Below are positions 44,501 through 53,529 of a DNA stretch of 64,000 nt, piece after piece; within the stretch, counting starts at the first letter, position 1, and each line of letters begins with the position of its first letter. Location of the stretch: the NCBI RefSeq assembly GCF_000970685.1, contig NZ_LAJB01000002.1, positions 527,854 through 591,853 on the forward strand, written 5' to 3'. This stretch comes from Domibacillus indicus. GTDB taxonomy: Bacteria; Bacillota; Bacilli; Bacillales; Domibacillaceae. A model generated the notes under the pieces. That model made no database searches. It saw only the letters and a list, made by a program, of their open reading frames with translations, and had not been told where the DNA came from. The position numbers and the translations under genes are program-made.

Positions 44501-45334
44501 TTAATTCTTTTCTTTTTTCCAAATAATCACACCGAGCAAAATAAGAATCGATGTTACAACGATCGTTCCGCCGGGTGCAAGATCAAGATAAAAAGCACTG
44601 ATCAGACCCGTAATTACGGATATCTCGCCAAATAAAACAGACAGCCAGATGGTTTGCTTAAATCCTTTTGCAAGGCGTATGGAAGCTGCAACCGGAAGAG
44701 TCATTAACGCCGACACAAGCAATACTCCGACAATTCGCATGGAAACTGCAATGACGAGCGCTGTTAAAATAATAAACGCCAGATGAACAGCTTTCGCCGG
44801 AATTCCCGATGCTTTGGCAAATTCTTCGTCAAAGGACAAAATAAACAGCTCTTTATAAAGAAAGTATACCGTAATAAGGACAATGGCGCTGATCGTAATT
44901 ACGGCATAAAGGTCTGTCCGGCTGACCGCACTGATACTGCCGAATAAATAGCCGAATAAGTCTGTGTTTAACCCCTTATCGGAAAGTGAGATAAAAATAA
45001 CGCCAATTCCAATTCCTCCTGACATCATAATCGGAATGGCTAATTCCTGATAATGTCGATATACATTGCGCAGCCGCTCAATTAGTAAAGAGCCGCCCAC
45101 GGAAAACGCCATTCCAAAATAAAGAGGATTCACTCCTGCAAACAATGATGCCTTCTGCCCGAGAAGCAGGCCGGCTGCAATGCCGGACAGTGTTACATGG
45201 CTGAGGGCATCCGCAATAAGCGATAAGCGCCGCACTACAATAAAAGCACCAAGAAGCGGTGCGATAATGCCAATAATCGCCCCGGACAGAAAAGCGTTTT
45301 GCAAAAATTTATACGTAAAAATAGCTTCTATCAT
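44501..45334 (-). CDS. znuB: Zinc ABC transporter permease ZnuB
   Basis: 277 residues, seven or more membrane helices of the ABC-3 family. It begins MIEAIFTYKFLQNAFLSG; ALSHVTLSGIAAGLLLG is the typical conserved segment near 55. Start ATG at 45334 has GAAGGGAAG upstream; a longer open frame to 45445 runs through znuC. It ends 18 nt before zur. A znuA-type binding protein is not in the window. Confidence 0.92.
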   Translation of the reverse strand: MIEAIFTYKFLQNAFLSGAIIGIIAPLLGAFIVVRRLSLIADALSHVTLSGIAAGLLLGQKASLFAGVNPLYFGMAFSVGGSLLIERLRNVYRHYQELAIPIMMSGGIGIGVIFISLSDKGLNTDLFGYLFGSISAVSRTDLYAVITISAIVLITVYFLYKELFILSFDEEFAKASGIPAKAVHLAFIILTALVIAVSMRIVGVLLVSALMTLPVAASIRLAKGFKQTIWLSVLFGEISVITGLISAFYLDLAPGGTIVVTSILILLGVIIWKKEKN

Positions 45335-45347
45335 TATATTCTTCCCT

Positions 45348-46115
45348 TCAATGATCGTGGTGATGATCAAGCAGGCGGATGCCGTGTCCATATAGATCGG
45401 ACAGTTCCTGTTCATCCAGCTCCACAAATTGTTCCATACTGCCATGGAAATGTAAATATTTATTCAAACAGGCAACATGGGTCACTTTATCAGTAATCGT
45501 GCCAATATCGTGGGTAACAAGCAAAAGTGTCATGCCGAGTTCTTGATTTAAATACGTCAGCATACGATAGAACGAATCAACATTCTGGCTGTCTACTCCA
45601 ACAGTCGGCTCATCTAAGATTAATACAGATGGATTTGATACAATGGCCCGAGCGATAAAAACTCGCTGCTGCTGGCCTCCTGATAAATCTCCAATATTTC
45701 TTGTTAAAAAGGATTCCATGCCGACCGCCTTCACAGCCCGTTTTACGGCGTCTTTTTCTTTTTGGCCGGGCCGTCGAAACAATCCAACCTTTTTTACCAG
45801 TCCGCCCATCACTACTTCAGCCACTGTTGCCGGGAAGCCTGTATTAAATGAGTTCGCTTTTTGAGAAACAAAGCCGATTCGGTCCCATTCTTTAAATTTC
45901 TCCTGGGGAATACCAAAAAGCTCGACAGACCCTTCTTTTATTTTTAAGAGCCCCAAAATAATTTTCAGCAATGTTGATTTTCCGGAGCCGTTTGGTCCGA
46001 CCAGGCCGACGAAGGCACCTTTCGGAATTGATAAATTGATATGCTCTAGTACATTTTCGCGGTCATAACGAAAGTTTACATCGCGTATATCAATGACAGG
46101 CGGTTTTTCCTTCAT
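45348..46115 (-). CDS. znuC: Zinc ABC transporter ATP-binding protein ZnuC
   Basis: 255 residues. Walker A GPNGSGKST, signature [10 protein letters not shown], Walker B LILDEPTVGVDSQ and H-loop TH are complete. The last residues, LLDHHHDH, are His-rich and may bind metal. First gene of znuC-znuB-zur, with a Zur box over its promoter. The ZnuA partner presumably lies elsewhere. Confidence 0.93.
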   Translation of the reverse strand: MKEKPPVIDIRDVNFRYDRENVLEHINLSIPKGAFVGLVGPNGSGKSTLLKIILGLLKIKEGSVELFGIPQEKFKEWDRIGFVSQKANSFNTGFPATVAEVVMGGLVKKVGLFRRPGQKEKDAVKRAVKAVGMESFLTRNIGDLSGGQQQRVFIARAIVSNPSVLILDEPTVGVDSQNVDSFYRMLTYLNQELGMTLLLVTHDIGTITDKVTHVACLNKYLHFHGSMEQFVELDEQELSDLYGHGIRLLDHHHDH

Positions 46116-46136
46116 ATATAGTAACTCCTTTAATGG

Positions 46137-46164
46137 TAAGAATGATTACGATTTAGACATTATA
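46137..46164 (-). promoter_or_regulatory. Zur box and promoter -10 upstream of znuC
   Basis: On the minus strand AAATCGTAATCATTCTTA (46137-46154) has one half identical to the Bacillus Zur consensus and a degenerate second half. A TATAAT -10 lies at 46159-46164, so Zur would sit over the transcription start. The -35 is weak. Confidence 0.7.
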
Positions 46165-46222
46165 CAGTATACAGTATGGCCGCTTGCAAGTAAATCAAGC
46201 AAACTCGGGAAAGGAGCAGATT

Positions 46223-46489
46223 ATGCAGCACCTTCATCAGATGATCAATCGGCGTGTTCAAACCATTACCAAAGCCGAACTTTTGCAGCAGGCCCAAAAA
46301 TTTCAGGTGGCGTTAACAGAAAAACAGGCGGATCAGTTCATTGAATGGCTCGCACATCATAAAGTAGATTTGTTTTCAGAAGAAAAAAGGACCGAGCTGT
46401 TTCAAGCGGCTGAGAGGATTCTCGGTAAACGAGAAGCAGCTGCCCTTGAAATGATGCTCCGTCCATACATGCACTTTCTTAAATTGTAA
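46223..46489 (+). CDS. yqfT: DUF2624 protein YqfT
   Basis: 88 residues, soluble and helical, starting [15 protein letters not shown], with [12 protein letters not shown] and [13 protein letters not shown]. It fits YqfT/DUF2624, a Bacillales family of unknown function, at its usual place beside nfo. AAAGGAG precedes the ATG at 46223. It overlaps the convergent nfo stop by 11 nt with no room for a terminator. Confidence 0.88.
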   Translation: MQHLHQMINRRVQTITKAELLQQAQKFQVALTEKQADQFIEWLAHHKVDLFSEEKRTELFQAAERILGKREAAALEMMLRPYMHFLKL

Positions 46490-47381
46490 CGCCTTCTGTG
46501 ATTTTTTTCCGCACGCTTTCATCAAACTGCTTTGCACGAAGCATGGCGATTTCTTGAAGGTACGGCGGTTTTTTTGTATTTTTCTCTTCACCAATAAATG
46601 GCGTTTCTAAAATTTTCGGCACACTTTTAAGCTGTGGATGATGCACAATGTAAGAAAGTGCCTCAAAGCCAATATGGCCAAAACCAATATTTTCATGACG
46701 GTCCTTGCCGGCACCGCACTCGTTTTTGCTGTCGTTTATATGAAGAACTTTTAAGCGGTCAATTCCAATAATATGGTCAAATTGCTCCAGTACACCGTCA
46801 AAATTATCGCGGATATTATAACCTGCATCGTGCGTATGACACGTGTCAAAGCAGACCGATAATTTATCATTATGGTTTACCATATCCATAATCATGGCGA
46901 TTTCTTCAAAACGCCGTCCGCATTCAGTTCCTTTGCCAGCCATCGTTTCCAGGGCAATTTGCACGTTCTGGCTTTGCTCGAGCACTTCGTTTAAGCCCTC
47001 CGCAATTTTTTTAAGCCCTGCTTCTGTGCCAGCGCCCACATGAGCGCCAGGATGAAGGACAATCTGGCCGGCACCGATTGCTGTTGACCGTTCGATTTCC
47101 ATCTGTAAAAAATCGACGCCAAGCTGAAATGTTTCCGGCTTGATAGAATTGCCAAGATTTATAATATAAGGAGCATGAACGACGATCTCCTCAATGCCGT
47201 TTTGCTCCATATGCCGGCGCCCCGCCTCAATATTTAATTCTTCAATCGGCTTGCGGCGCGTGTTTTGCGGTGCGCCTGTGTAAACCATAAAAGTGGATGC
47301 TCCGTAAGAAACAGCTTCCTCACTGGCACCAAGCAGCATTTTTTTGCCGCTCATTGAAACATGTGATCCGATTTTCAACAT
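46479..47381 (-). CDS. nfo: Endonuclease IV
   Basis: AP endonuclease that incises abasic sites in base excision repair. 300 residues. The TIM-barrel with three zinc ions is indicated by [54 protein letters not shown] and [25 protein letters not shown] in pieces. YqfS of B. subtilis, where it acts in spore DNA repair. It follows cshB by 15 nt. Confidence 0.96.
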   Translation of the reverse strand: MLKIGSHVSMSGKKMLLGASEEAVSYGASTFMVYTGAPQNTRRKPIEELNIEAGRRHMEQNGIEEIVVHAPYIINLGNSIKPETFQLGVDFLQMEIERSTAIGAGQIVLHPGAHVGAGTEAGLKKIAEGLNEVLEQSQNVQIALETMAGKGTECGRRFEEIAMIMDMVNHNDKLSVCFDTCHTHDAGYNIRDNFDGVLEQFDHIIGIDRLKVLHINDSKNECGAGKDRHENIGFGHIGFEALSYIVHHPQLKSVPKILETPFIGEEKNTKKPPYLQEIAMLRAKQFDESVRKKITEGVTI

Positions 47382-47396
47382 TCCTCAAACTCCCTG

Positions 47397-48710
47397 TTAC
47401 TTTTTGTTGCGGGCATCGATACGGCGCTGGCGCTTTTGAATTTTTGCGACTTCTGCTTTCCGCTTCTTTTTATAGCCCGGCTTTACTTTTTGCGGTCGGC
47501 TTGTGACCGCTCTTATTTTTGGATTGACTGTATCTTCTTTTTTCTCTCGTTTTTTCCGGCGGTTGCGGTCAGCCGTCTCCACCATTTCTCCGTTGCGGAG
47601 GTCACCATTTGAAAATGTAATATCCCGCTTCTCAAGCTTTGCAATTGCATCTTCATCAGCCGGCACGTAAACAGTGGCACAAATACCGGATGCACCTGCA
47701 CGGGCAGTCCGCCCTGCCCGGTGAATGTAAAAATCGAGATCTGTCGGGAGTTCATAGTTAATAACGTGGCTGACTCCTTCAATATCAATACCGCGGGCAG
47801 CAAGGTCAGTTGCCACAATATATTGGTAGTCAAGATCATGAATCTGCTTCATCATTTTTTTCCGTTCACGCGGCGGCAAATCCCCGTGGATACGTCCCGT
47901 TTTTAAACCTTTTTCAGCAAGCCTGTCTGCCACTTCGTCCGCTTTTTGCTTTGTATTGGTAAAAACAACAGCCAGGTACGGATTAAATGCTTTTAATAAA
48001 TCATAAACCACATCTACTTTGTCACGGCTTTTAGCAGGAATAAGCAGATGCTCAATATTGGCAGCAGATGCCCGTTTAGGCTCAATGTGCACATATTCCG
48101 GATTCTCCATATATTTTTTCAAAAATGGCTTTAATTTCTGAGGAATAGTGGCGGAGAAAACAAACATGCCAAGCTCTTCCGGCATTCCGGAGGCAATTCG
48201 GTCTACGTCATTAATGAAGCCCATATCCAGCATTAAATCAGCTTCATCTACTACCAGCATATCCGCTTTATGAACAGAAACCGCGTTATCGCCAATTAAG
48301 TCCGCAATTCTTCCGGGTGTGCCGATCATGATATGCGGCGGGCTTTTTAAGCGTTCAACATCCCGCTTTTTATCTGTTCCGCCTACAAAGTGGCGGACTG
48401 AAATTTCTTCTTCTGATTCCTTTGCTACTTTTTGAAAAGCCTGGTAAATCTGGGTCGCAAGCTCACGCGTGGGCGCTGTGATGACGGCCTGCACTTCCTG
48501 TTTATCGGTTTGAATTCGATTTAAAATTGGAAGTACATATGAGTGAGTCTTGCCGGTCCCGGTTTGTGACTGGCCGACTGCACTTTCTCCTTTTAAAATA
48601 AGGGGAACCATACTGCGCTGTATTGGTGTTGGCTCTTTAAAGCGTAACGCTTCAATACCTTTATAAATAAACGGTTTAAGTCCGAATTGTTCAAATGTAT
48701 AGTTTGCCAT
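47397..48710 (-). CDS. cshB: DEAD-box RNA helicase CshB
   Basis: 437 residues against 438 in B. subtilis. Motif Q (PTPIQRSMVP), Walker A GQSQTGTGKTHSY, DEAD in VVDEADLMLDMGF, SAT, and HRAGRTARAG are complete. The C-terminal tail is rich in Lys and Arg and probably binds RNA. The family works in cold-shock and ribosome-related RNA remodelling. Confidence 0.95.
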   Translation of the reverse strand: MANYTFEQFGLKPFIYKGIEALRFKEPTPIQRSMVPLILKGESAVGQSQTGTGKTHSYVLPILNRIQTDKQEVQAVITAPTRELATQIYQAFQKVAKESEEEISVRHFVGGTDKKRDVERLKSPPHIMIGTPGRIADLIGDNAVSVHKADMLVVDEADLMLDMGFINDVDRIASGMPEELGMFVFSATIPQKLKPFLKKYMENPEYVHIEPKRASAANIEHLLIPAKSRDKVDVVYDLLKAFNPYLAVVFTNTKQKADEVADRLAEKGLKTGRIHGDLPPRERKKMMKQIHDLDYQYIVATDLAARGIDIEGVSHVINYELPTDLDFYIHRAGRTARAGASGICATVYVPADEDAIAKLEKRDITFSNGDLRNGEMVETADRNRRKKREKKEDTVNPKIRAVTSRPQKVKPGYKKKRKAEVAKIQKRQRRIDARNKK

Positions 48711-48849
48711 CTGGCATCAAATTCCTTTCACGTTCAAAGTTTATGCACGTTACGATAATATACCAAAAGAGGAAAGAAAGCAAAAAAAGGTTTACGCACA
48801 CGACGTTTCCAGAATGAATACGATAGAGAAAAAGGAAAGGGTGACTACG

Positions 48850-49278
48850 TTGCTGTACCGATATGCACCGAATGCCAGCCGCCGCTTTTTTTATCCGTAT
48901 CCCTCTCGCCCGCCTGTCCAGTCTCTTCCGCCATTTTTCGGCTCTCCAGGAAGACCGGGCTCTGTGCCCGGATCTGCTGCAGGCATTGCAGGCATTGCAG
49001 GGAAATCCGGAAGGTGGCTTGAGCAGGCAAGACAAGTTATGGCAGCAGCCGAGCAAATGAGGCCGCTCGTTGAGCAATACGGCCCTATGGTAAGAAACCT
49101 GCCATCCATGTGGAAATTGTATCGCGCTGTTCAATCTATGCCAGACCCCGATAGTGAAACTGAGCCGAATGATGCAGTTTCAAAGCGTAAACCGCAGACA
49201 GAGCCGGTACAGGAGCCGGAACGGGTAAAAAAGCAAACTGCTGAATCAGTACCCTGGTTTCCCGGACGGATTAGTTGA
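48850..49278 (+). CDS. yqfQ: YqfQ/VrrA family protein
   Basis: 142 residues. The middle has the family pattern with GIAGIAGKSGRWLEQARQVM and PMVRNLPSMWKLYRAV. The first 45 residues are Pro- and aromatic-rich and the C-terminus is Glu/Lys-rich. It is shorter than B. subtilis YqfQ (about 237). TTG at 48850 is used because GGAAAGGGTG lies 6 nt upstream; an ATG at 48814 has no site. The function is unknown. Confidence 0.75.
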   Translation: MLYRYAPNASRRFFYPYPSRPPVQSLPPFFGSPGRPGSVPGSAAGIAGIAGKSGRWLEQARQVMAAAEQMRPLVEQYGPMVRNLPSMWKLYRAVQSMPDPDSETEPNDAVSKRKPQTEPVQEPERVKKQTAESVPWFPGRIS

Positions 49279-49340
49279 TCACTTTGTTTTCAACGTTTTC
49301 TCCTTTATAATAGAAGAGAGAAGATAGAGGAGGCTCCTGT

Positions 49341-50297
49341 ATGGAAATTATTAAAATTTCACCCCGCGGCTATTGCTACGGCGTAGTTGACGCAATGGTC
49401 ATTGCCCGCAATGCCGCTCTTGATAAAACATTGCCGCGCCCCATTTATATTTTGGGCATGATTGTTCATAACAAACATGTGACAGATGCTTTTGAAGCAG
49501 AAGGCATCATTACTCTCGACGGCAAAAACCGCAAAGAAATTATTGAGCAGGTGCAGGAAGGAACCATTATTTTTACAGCTCACGGCGTTTCACCGGAAGT
49601 TCGTGAAATTGCCCGTAAAAAAAACCTGACAACTATTGATGCAACTTGCCCCGATGTAACCGTTACACATGATTTGATCCGCGCTAAAAAAGCAGAAGGC
49701 TATCATGTCATTTATATTGGCAAAAAGGGCCACCCTGAGCCGGAGGGTGCTGTTGGTGTTGCGCCGGAAATTGTACACCTGGTTGAAAATGCAAACGATG
49801 TGCAGGCACTTCAAATTGAAAATCCGAAAATTATTGTTACAAACCAGACAACAATGAGCCAGTGGGATGTAATGGGTATTATGGATGCTATTAAAGAAAA
49901 ATATCCCCATGCGGAAATGCACAAAGAAATCTGCCTGGCGACACAGGTACGCCAGGAAGCCGTGGCAGAACAAGCAGGCGATGCGGATGTTCTTATCGTA
50001 GTTGGCGATCCGAAAAGCAACAACTCGAACCGGCTGGCCCAGGTTTCGATTGAAATTGCCGGCACAGCCGCTTACCGTGTGTCCGATGTTTCAGAGATTA
50101 AAATTGACTGGCTGAAAGATGCTAAAACAGTGGCTGTTACGGCAGGCGCATCCACCCCGACACCTATCGTAAAAGAAGTGATTCAATTTCTAGAAGCGTT
50201 TGATCCAGAGGACGAGTCTACCTGGATGCGTGAACGGAAAGTACCGCTTGAGAAAATTTTGCCGAAAGTAAAAAAATCCACTTTAACTTCACGCTAA
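49341..50297 (+). CDS. ispH: 4-hydroxy-3-methylbut-2-enyl diphosphate reductase
   Basis: Last enzyme of the MEP pathway, giving IPP and DMAPP. 318 residues. The three cluster cysteines are in [10 protein letters not shown] (Cys12), IDATCPDVT and [13 protein letters not shown]. The catalytic region THAHG-like TAHGVSPEV is near 77, and [11 protein letters not shown] near 218 binds the diphosphate. Shares the pathway with ispG earlier in the window. AGGAGG lies before the ATG. Confidence 0.97.
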   Translation: MEIIKISPRGYCYGVVDAMVIARNAALDKTLPRPIYILGMIVHNKHVTDAFEAEGIITLDGKNRKEIIEQVQEGTIIFTAHGVSPEVREIARKKNLTTIDATCPDVTVTHDLIRAKKAEGYHVIYIGKKGHPEPEGAVGVAPEIVHLVENANDVQALQIENPKIIVTNQTTMSQWDVMGIMDAIKEKYPHAEMHKEICLATQVRQEAVAEQAGDADVLIVVGDPKSNNSNRLAQVSIEIAGTAAYRVSDVSEIKIDWLKDAKTVAVTAGASTPTPIVKEVIQFLEAFDPEDESTWMRERKVPLEKILPKVKKSTLTSR

Positions 50298-50329
50298 AAA
50301 GCAGCTCCGAGGATCGGAGCTGCTTTTTT
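50296..50329 (+). terminator. Shared terminator between ispH and yqfO
   Basis: AAGCAGCTCCG, short loop, CGGAGCTGC and T-runs on both strands, between convergent stops. Confidence 0.9.
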
Positions 50330-51447
50330 CATACAAATTGGAATGGATCGGTATGAACCGCTGACGCAATAAACTCCACTTCCCATTTTTGATCGGAAGC
50401 CCATTCCTGGAGCAGTAAAGCAATCCCTTTTTTCATTACTTTCTCTACATTATGGCCCGGATCTACAACGGCCAGGCCTTCTGCATCCGCATCATGTGCT
50501 GTATGGTAATAAAAGTCGCCGGTTACATAAACGTCTGCCCCTTTCCGCAAAGCAGCCTGCCAGTATTTATTTCCGTCTCCGCCCAGAACCGCCACTTTTC
50601 GAACGGTCCGGTCCATGTCACCAACAACCCGGACGCCGCCCGAATCAAGGGAATGCTTTGTATGCTGTGCAAATTGTTTAAGTGTCATCTCTTCCGGAAG
50701 AGAACCAATGCGTCCAAGGCCAAGCATCGTTCCTTTGTTTTGCAACGGATAGATGTCATAGGCCACTTCCTCGTACGGATGTGATTTAAACATGGCGCCC
50801 AGCACTTTCTTCTCCAGTTGTGCCGGGTAAATCGTTTCTATTTTTTCTTCTTTTACTGTTTCCAGTTTTCCGGTTTGCCCAATAAACGGATCAGCCCCGG
50901 ATTCCGGCTGAAACCGTCCAGTTCCTTCCTGTGAGAAAGAGCAGTGGCTGTATTGCCCGATAAATCCGGCACCGGCTTTTCCAAGCGCCGCTCTTACCTT
51001 CTCAGCATAATCAGCGGGTACAAAAACAGCCAGTTTGCGAAGCTCTTCTGTTACAGTCGGTACAAGCACCTCTGTGCCCGTTAGGCCAAGGGCAGCGGCC
51101 AGCAGGTCATTTACCCCTCCGTCCGCCACATCGAGGTTTGTATGCGCTGCATAAACAGCAATATCATATTTCAGGAGCTTTTCAATGATCCGGCCCGATG
51201 TTTGCTCCGTCTGGATAGAAGCGAGTGGACGGTAAATAACCGGATGGTGGGCAATAATGAGCTGCACGTTTTGGCTGATAGCTTCATCGACTACTTCTTC
51301 AAGAACATCGAGTGCGATCATAACACGGGAACACGGTTTATTAAGGCGGCCAACCTGCAGGCCAACCTTATCTCCTTCCATTGCATAGGATTTCGGGGAA
51401 AATTGTTCAAAAAGTCCAATGATTTCATGGCCGTTAGGTGTTTTCAT
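50329..51447 (-). CDS. yqfO: NIF3-like protein YqfO
   Basis: 372 residues. NIF3 domain in two halves with the dinuclear metal ligands in IIAHHPVIYRPL (His pair), AHTNLD and, in the C-terminal half, DPGHNVEKVMKKG. A PII-like domain is inserted in the middle (about 125-230). Often labelled GTP cyclohydrolase I type 2, but no such activity is proved. It follows trmK with a 14-nt overlap, as in B. subtilis. Confidence 0.93.
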   Translation of the reverse strand: MKTPNGHEIIGLFEQFSPKSYAMEGDKVGLQVGRLNKPCSRVMIALDVLEEVVDEAISQNVQLIIAHHPVIYRPLASIQTEQTSGRIIEKLLKYDIAVYAAHTNLDVADGGVNDLLAAALGLTGTEVLVPTVTEELRKLAVFVPADYAEKVRAALGKAGAGFIGQYSHCSFSQEGTGRFQPESGADPFIGQTGKLETVKEEKIETIYPAQLEKKVLGAMFKSHPYEEVAYDIYPLQNKGTMLGLGRIGSLPEEMTLKQFAQHTKHSLDSGGVRVVGDMDRTVRKVAVLGGDGNKYWQAALRKGADVYVTGDFYYHTAHDADAEGLAVVDPGHNVEKVMKKGIALLLQEWASDQKWEVEFIASAVHTDPFQFV

Positions 51448-52141
51448 AGCCGGTCACTTCCTTTATCCAATCTTTTCTTTTGTTCAGCTCATGTTTTCTT
51501 TGTACTGTTCCTTCGCTTTCAGCAGCTCTTTCCAGCTGGCCCAGTACTTGTTCAATTTGCTCAAGCTCACGCTTCCATTTTAAAAGAAATGCTTTATTTT
51601 TTTCTTTCATCAAAAATGGCCCAAAGTAGCGTTCTTGTTCAGAAAGTTTTTGTCCGGGCTTTGAAATGGCACTGATTACTTCATACACCTGGCCGTCTTC
51701 TTCCAGGATTGCTTCCGTTTCAATGGCCCATCCATTTTCATTAAGCCAGCTGCGAACAGCATGAGCAGCAATGTTCGGCTGCAGCACAAGCTTTTGAACG
51801 CCATTCAGCTTTTCTCTTCCTTCTTCTAAGATTGAAGCTATTAACGGCCCCCCCATCCCGGCAATGGTAATACACTCTACTTCGCCAGGAGACAGGACAG
51901 CAAGACCGCTTCCTTTTCGCACATCAATCTGTTCTGAAAGCCCGTCAGAAGCCACCTGCCTTTTAGCAGACTGAAACGGACCTTCCACTACTTCACCGGC
52001 AACTGCCCGTTCGGCCAGGCCTTTTTTCACCGCATAACAGGGCAGATACGCGTGATCAGAACCGATATCGGCAAACGTTTGAGCCGGTTTAATAAAAGAT
52101 GCGACTGTTTCAAGCCGCTTTGATAGTTGATTGCTGTTCAT
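51434..52141 (-). CDS. trmK: tRNA (adenine(22)-N1)-methyltransferase TrmK
   Basis: Methylates N1 of A22 in tRNA. 235 residues. SAM-binding motif FADIGSDHAYLP (near 25) and the downstream IAGMGGPLIASIL (near 93) are those of the TrmK family; the C-terminal half is a coiled-coil helical domain that binds tRNA. It overlaps yqfO by 14 nt and probably forms an operon with it. Confidence 0.95.
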   Translation of the reverse strand: MNSNQLSKRLETVASFIKPAQTFADIGSDHAYLPCYAVKKGLAERAVAGEVVEGPFQSAKRQVASDGLSEQIDVRKGSGLAVLSPGEVECITIAGMGGPLIASILEEGREKLNGVQKLVLQPNIAAHAVRSWLNENGWAIETEAILEEDGQVYEVISAISKPGQKLSEQERYFGPFLMKEKNKAFLLKWKRELEQIEQVLGQLERAAESEGTVQRKHELNKRKDWIKEVTGYENT

Positions 52142-52197
52142 CTACATTCACCGCTTTTTATTAAAATTCTTCCCTATTTTATCATACTTCTCATAAG

Positions 52198-52228
52198 AAA
52201 AAGGCCTTTGCATCTACAAGGCCTTTTT
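52198..52228 (-). terminator. Intrinsic terminator after cccA
   Basis: AAAAAGGCCTT pairs with its complement across about 9 nt, and T-runs follow on the minus strand, 8 nt after the cccA stop. Confidence 0.85.
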
Positions 52229-52235
52229 CTTGTTG

Positions 52236-52610
52236 TTATTTAATTTCAGCAACCCAGGCAGCCATCGCTTCGGCATTTTCCTGCGGTACAAGCCCCGGAG
52301 GCATAGACCCTTTACCATTTACAACAATATCCTGAATTTCCTCTTGTGAGTACTTTTCGCCCACTCCTTTAAGTGATGGACCGGCACCGCCTTCATAGCT
52401 GCTGCCGTGGCAGGCGATACAAGCTTGCTGGTAGTGTGCTTCTGGATCAAACTCGCCCCCGGCAGCTGTTTCACCGCCGCCTTCTTCCGCTGCTTTTTCT
52501 TCCTCGGCAATTTCTTTTGCATTATCAATGCCTTCTAGTGATAAGAAGAACATTAATCCAAGTCCGAATACGGCAATCAATAAAAATGGAATTAATGGAT
52601 TGCGACTCAT
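52236..52610 (-). CDS. cccA: Membrane-anchored cytochrome c-550
   Basis: 124 residues. An N-terminal membrane anchor (about 5-24) is followed by an acidic Gly/Glu-rich linker and a c-type haem domain with CIACH (haem attachment, near 72) and the distal Met in GSMPPG near 105. It passes electrons outside the membrane. Terminator follows. Confidence 0.94.
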   Translation of the reverse strand: MSRNPLIPFLLIAVFGLGLMFFLSLEGIDNAKEIAEEEKAAEEGGGETAAGGEFDPEAHYQQACIACHGSSYEGGAGPSLKGVGEKYSQEEIQDIVVNGKGSMPPGLVPQENAEAMAAWVAEIK

Positions 52611-52739
52611 GCTGTTTACCCCTCCCTTTTATGTATACATGCAAATTAAAAAGTACAAACACCTATCATTTTACTTGAAAATTATTCTTTGGAAAAGGCT
52701 TACTTAAAATTTTTTTGTTATGTCGCAATTCCGACACAT

Positions 52740-53273
52740 TTAGCTTTTTACAAAGAAAAAAAGGATAACAAAGAAACCGGTTATTCCCGAAATAGTAAAG
52801 TATAGAAGTCTCAGTTTCCATCCCGTATAAATCCAGAGCAGACAGTTTAGTGAAAGAAGGCCATACATTGTGTAAGAATTCCCATTCATCACCTGTGTAT
52901 TCAATTCCAATGAAAGCAGCAGCAGCAAGACAGCTGCTCCAAGAAAAAGAAGCGGTGCCAGCACCTTTTTCCGAGAAAAGTAAATAGCCAGCAGCAGCAG
53001 GCTTCCGACAAAAGTTGTCAAAATCACTGTTTGCAAAAGAAAAGACAATTCCGTAAAATAAAGAATACATACAGCAGCTGGAATCAGTAAAAGAGCGAGT
53101 ACTGCTGAAGTTATGTAAGCGTGCCTTGTTTTGGCCCGCCTGCCAGACTCAGTGAATTCTTCTCCCTGCGTATAAAGAGCAAGCAAATAATCACAATAAT
53201 GAGGCGGAAGCATGTGGTTTTCTTTCCAAAGAAGAATTTCTTGAATAATAATTTCTTTTTTCTCTTGTTTCAC
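52740..53273 (-). CDS. Uncharacterised membrane protein with DUF2157-like start
   Basis: 177 residues; I do not recognise a named gene. The cytoplasmic start (1-46) has WKENHMLPPHYCDYLLALYT, which recalls the N-terminal segment of DUF2157-type proteins, followed by six hydrophobic segments to the C-terminus. The sequence between cccA and this gene (52611-52739) holds no other frame. Its stop is 130 nt upstream of cccA without a clear terminator, so cotranscription is possible. Confidence 0.7.
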   Translation of the reverse strand: MKQEKKEIIIQEILLWKENHMLPPHYCDYLLALYTQGEEFTESGRRAKTRHAYITSAVLALLLIPAAVCILYFTELSFLLQTVILTTFVGSLLLLAIYFSRKKVLAPLLFLGAAVLLLLLSLELNTQVMNGNSYTMYGLLSLNCLLWIYTGWKLRLLYFTISGITGFFVILFFFVKS

Positions 53274-53345
53274 CTTGCGTCACACTCCGTTATTTAAAGT
53301 ACTATTCGTGACGAGAACGGATTTTCCTGCTTTCCTGCATAAAAA

Positions 53346-53372
53346 AAGCCGGGAAGCCCCCGGCTTGTGGTT
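53346..53372 (-). terminator. Intrinsic terminator downstream of sigA
   Basis: AAGCCGGG and CCCGGCTT around a short loop with a T-run on the minus strand. It lies about 160 bp past the sigA stop, after a short open frame. Confidence 0.85.
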
Positions 53373-53388
53373 CATTTTCTTCTCTATA

Positions 53389-53529
53389 TCAAGCCTTAAG
53401 CTCTTTTATCGCTGAATAAAGCTTAACGGACTTAAACATAAGAACAAGCTTGCCTGCCTTTAAAGCCAATGGATTGGCGTGCTCACTCAATGGCGTGAAT
53501 GTAAAGAAATAATATAAACGTGATAACAT
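53389..53529 (-). CDS. Candidate 46-residue protein coupled to sigA
   Basis: An open frame of 47 codons begins at an ATG that shares its A with the sigA stop (TAATG) and ends 17 nt before the terminator. The product starts [14 protein letters not shown] and has a Lys-rich amphipathic end (KAGKLVLMFKSVKLYSAIKE). There is no independent ribosome binding site, so it would depend on coupling. I know no family for it; the space could also be untranslated 3' RNA. Confidence 0.35.
   Translation of the reverse strand: MLSRLYYFFTFTPLSEHANPLALKAGKLVLMFKSVKLYSAIKELKA

Noticed and set aside
48691-49134. Minus-strand frame of 147 codons opposite yqfQ
   Set aside because: Complement of a Pro/Gly/Arg-rich coding region; no ribosome binding site and the plus frame fits a known family.
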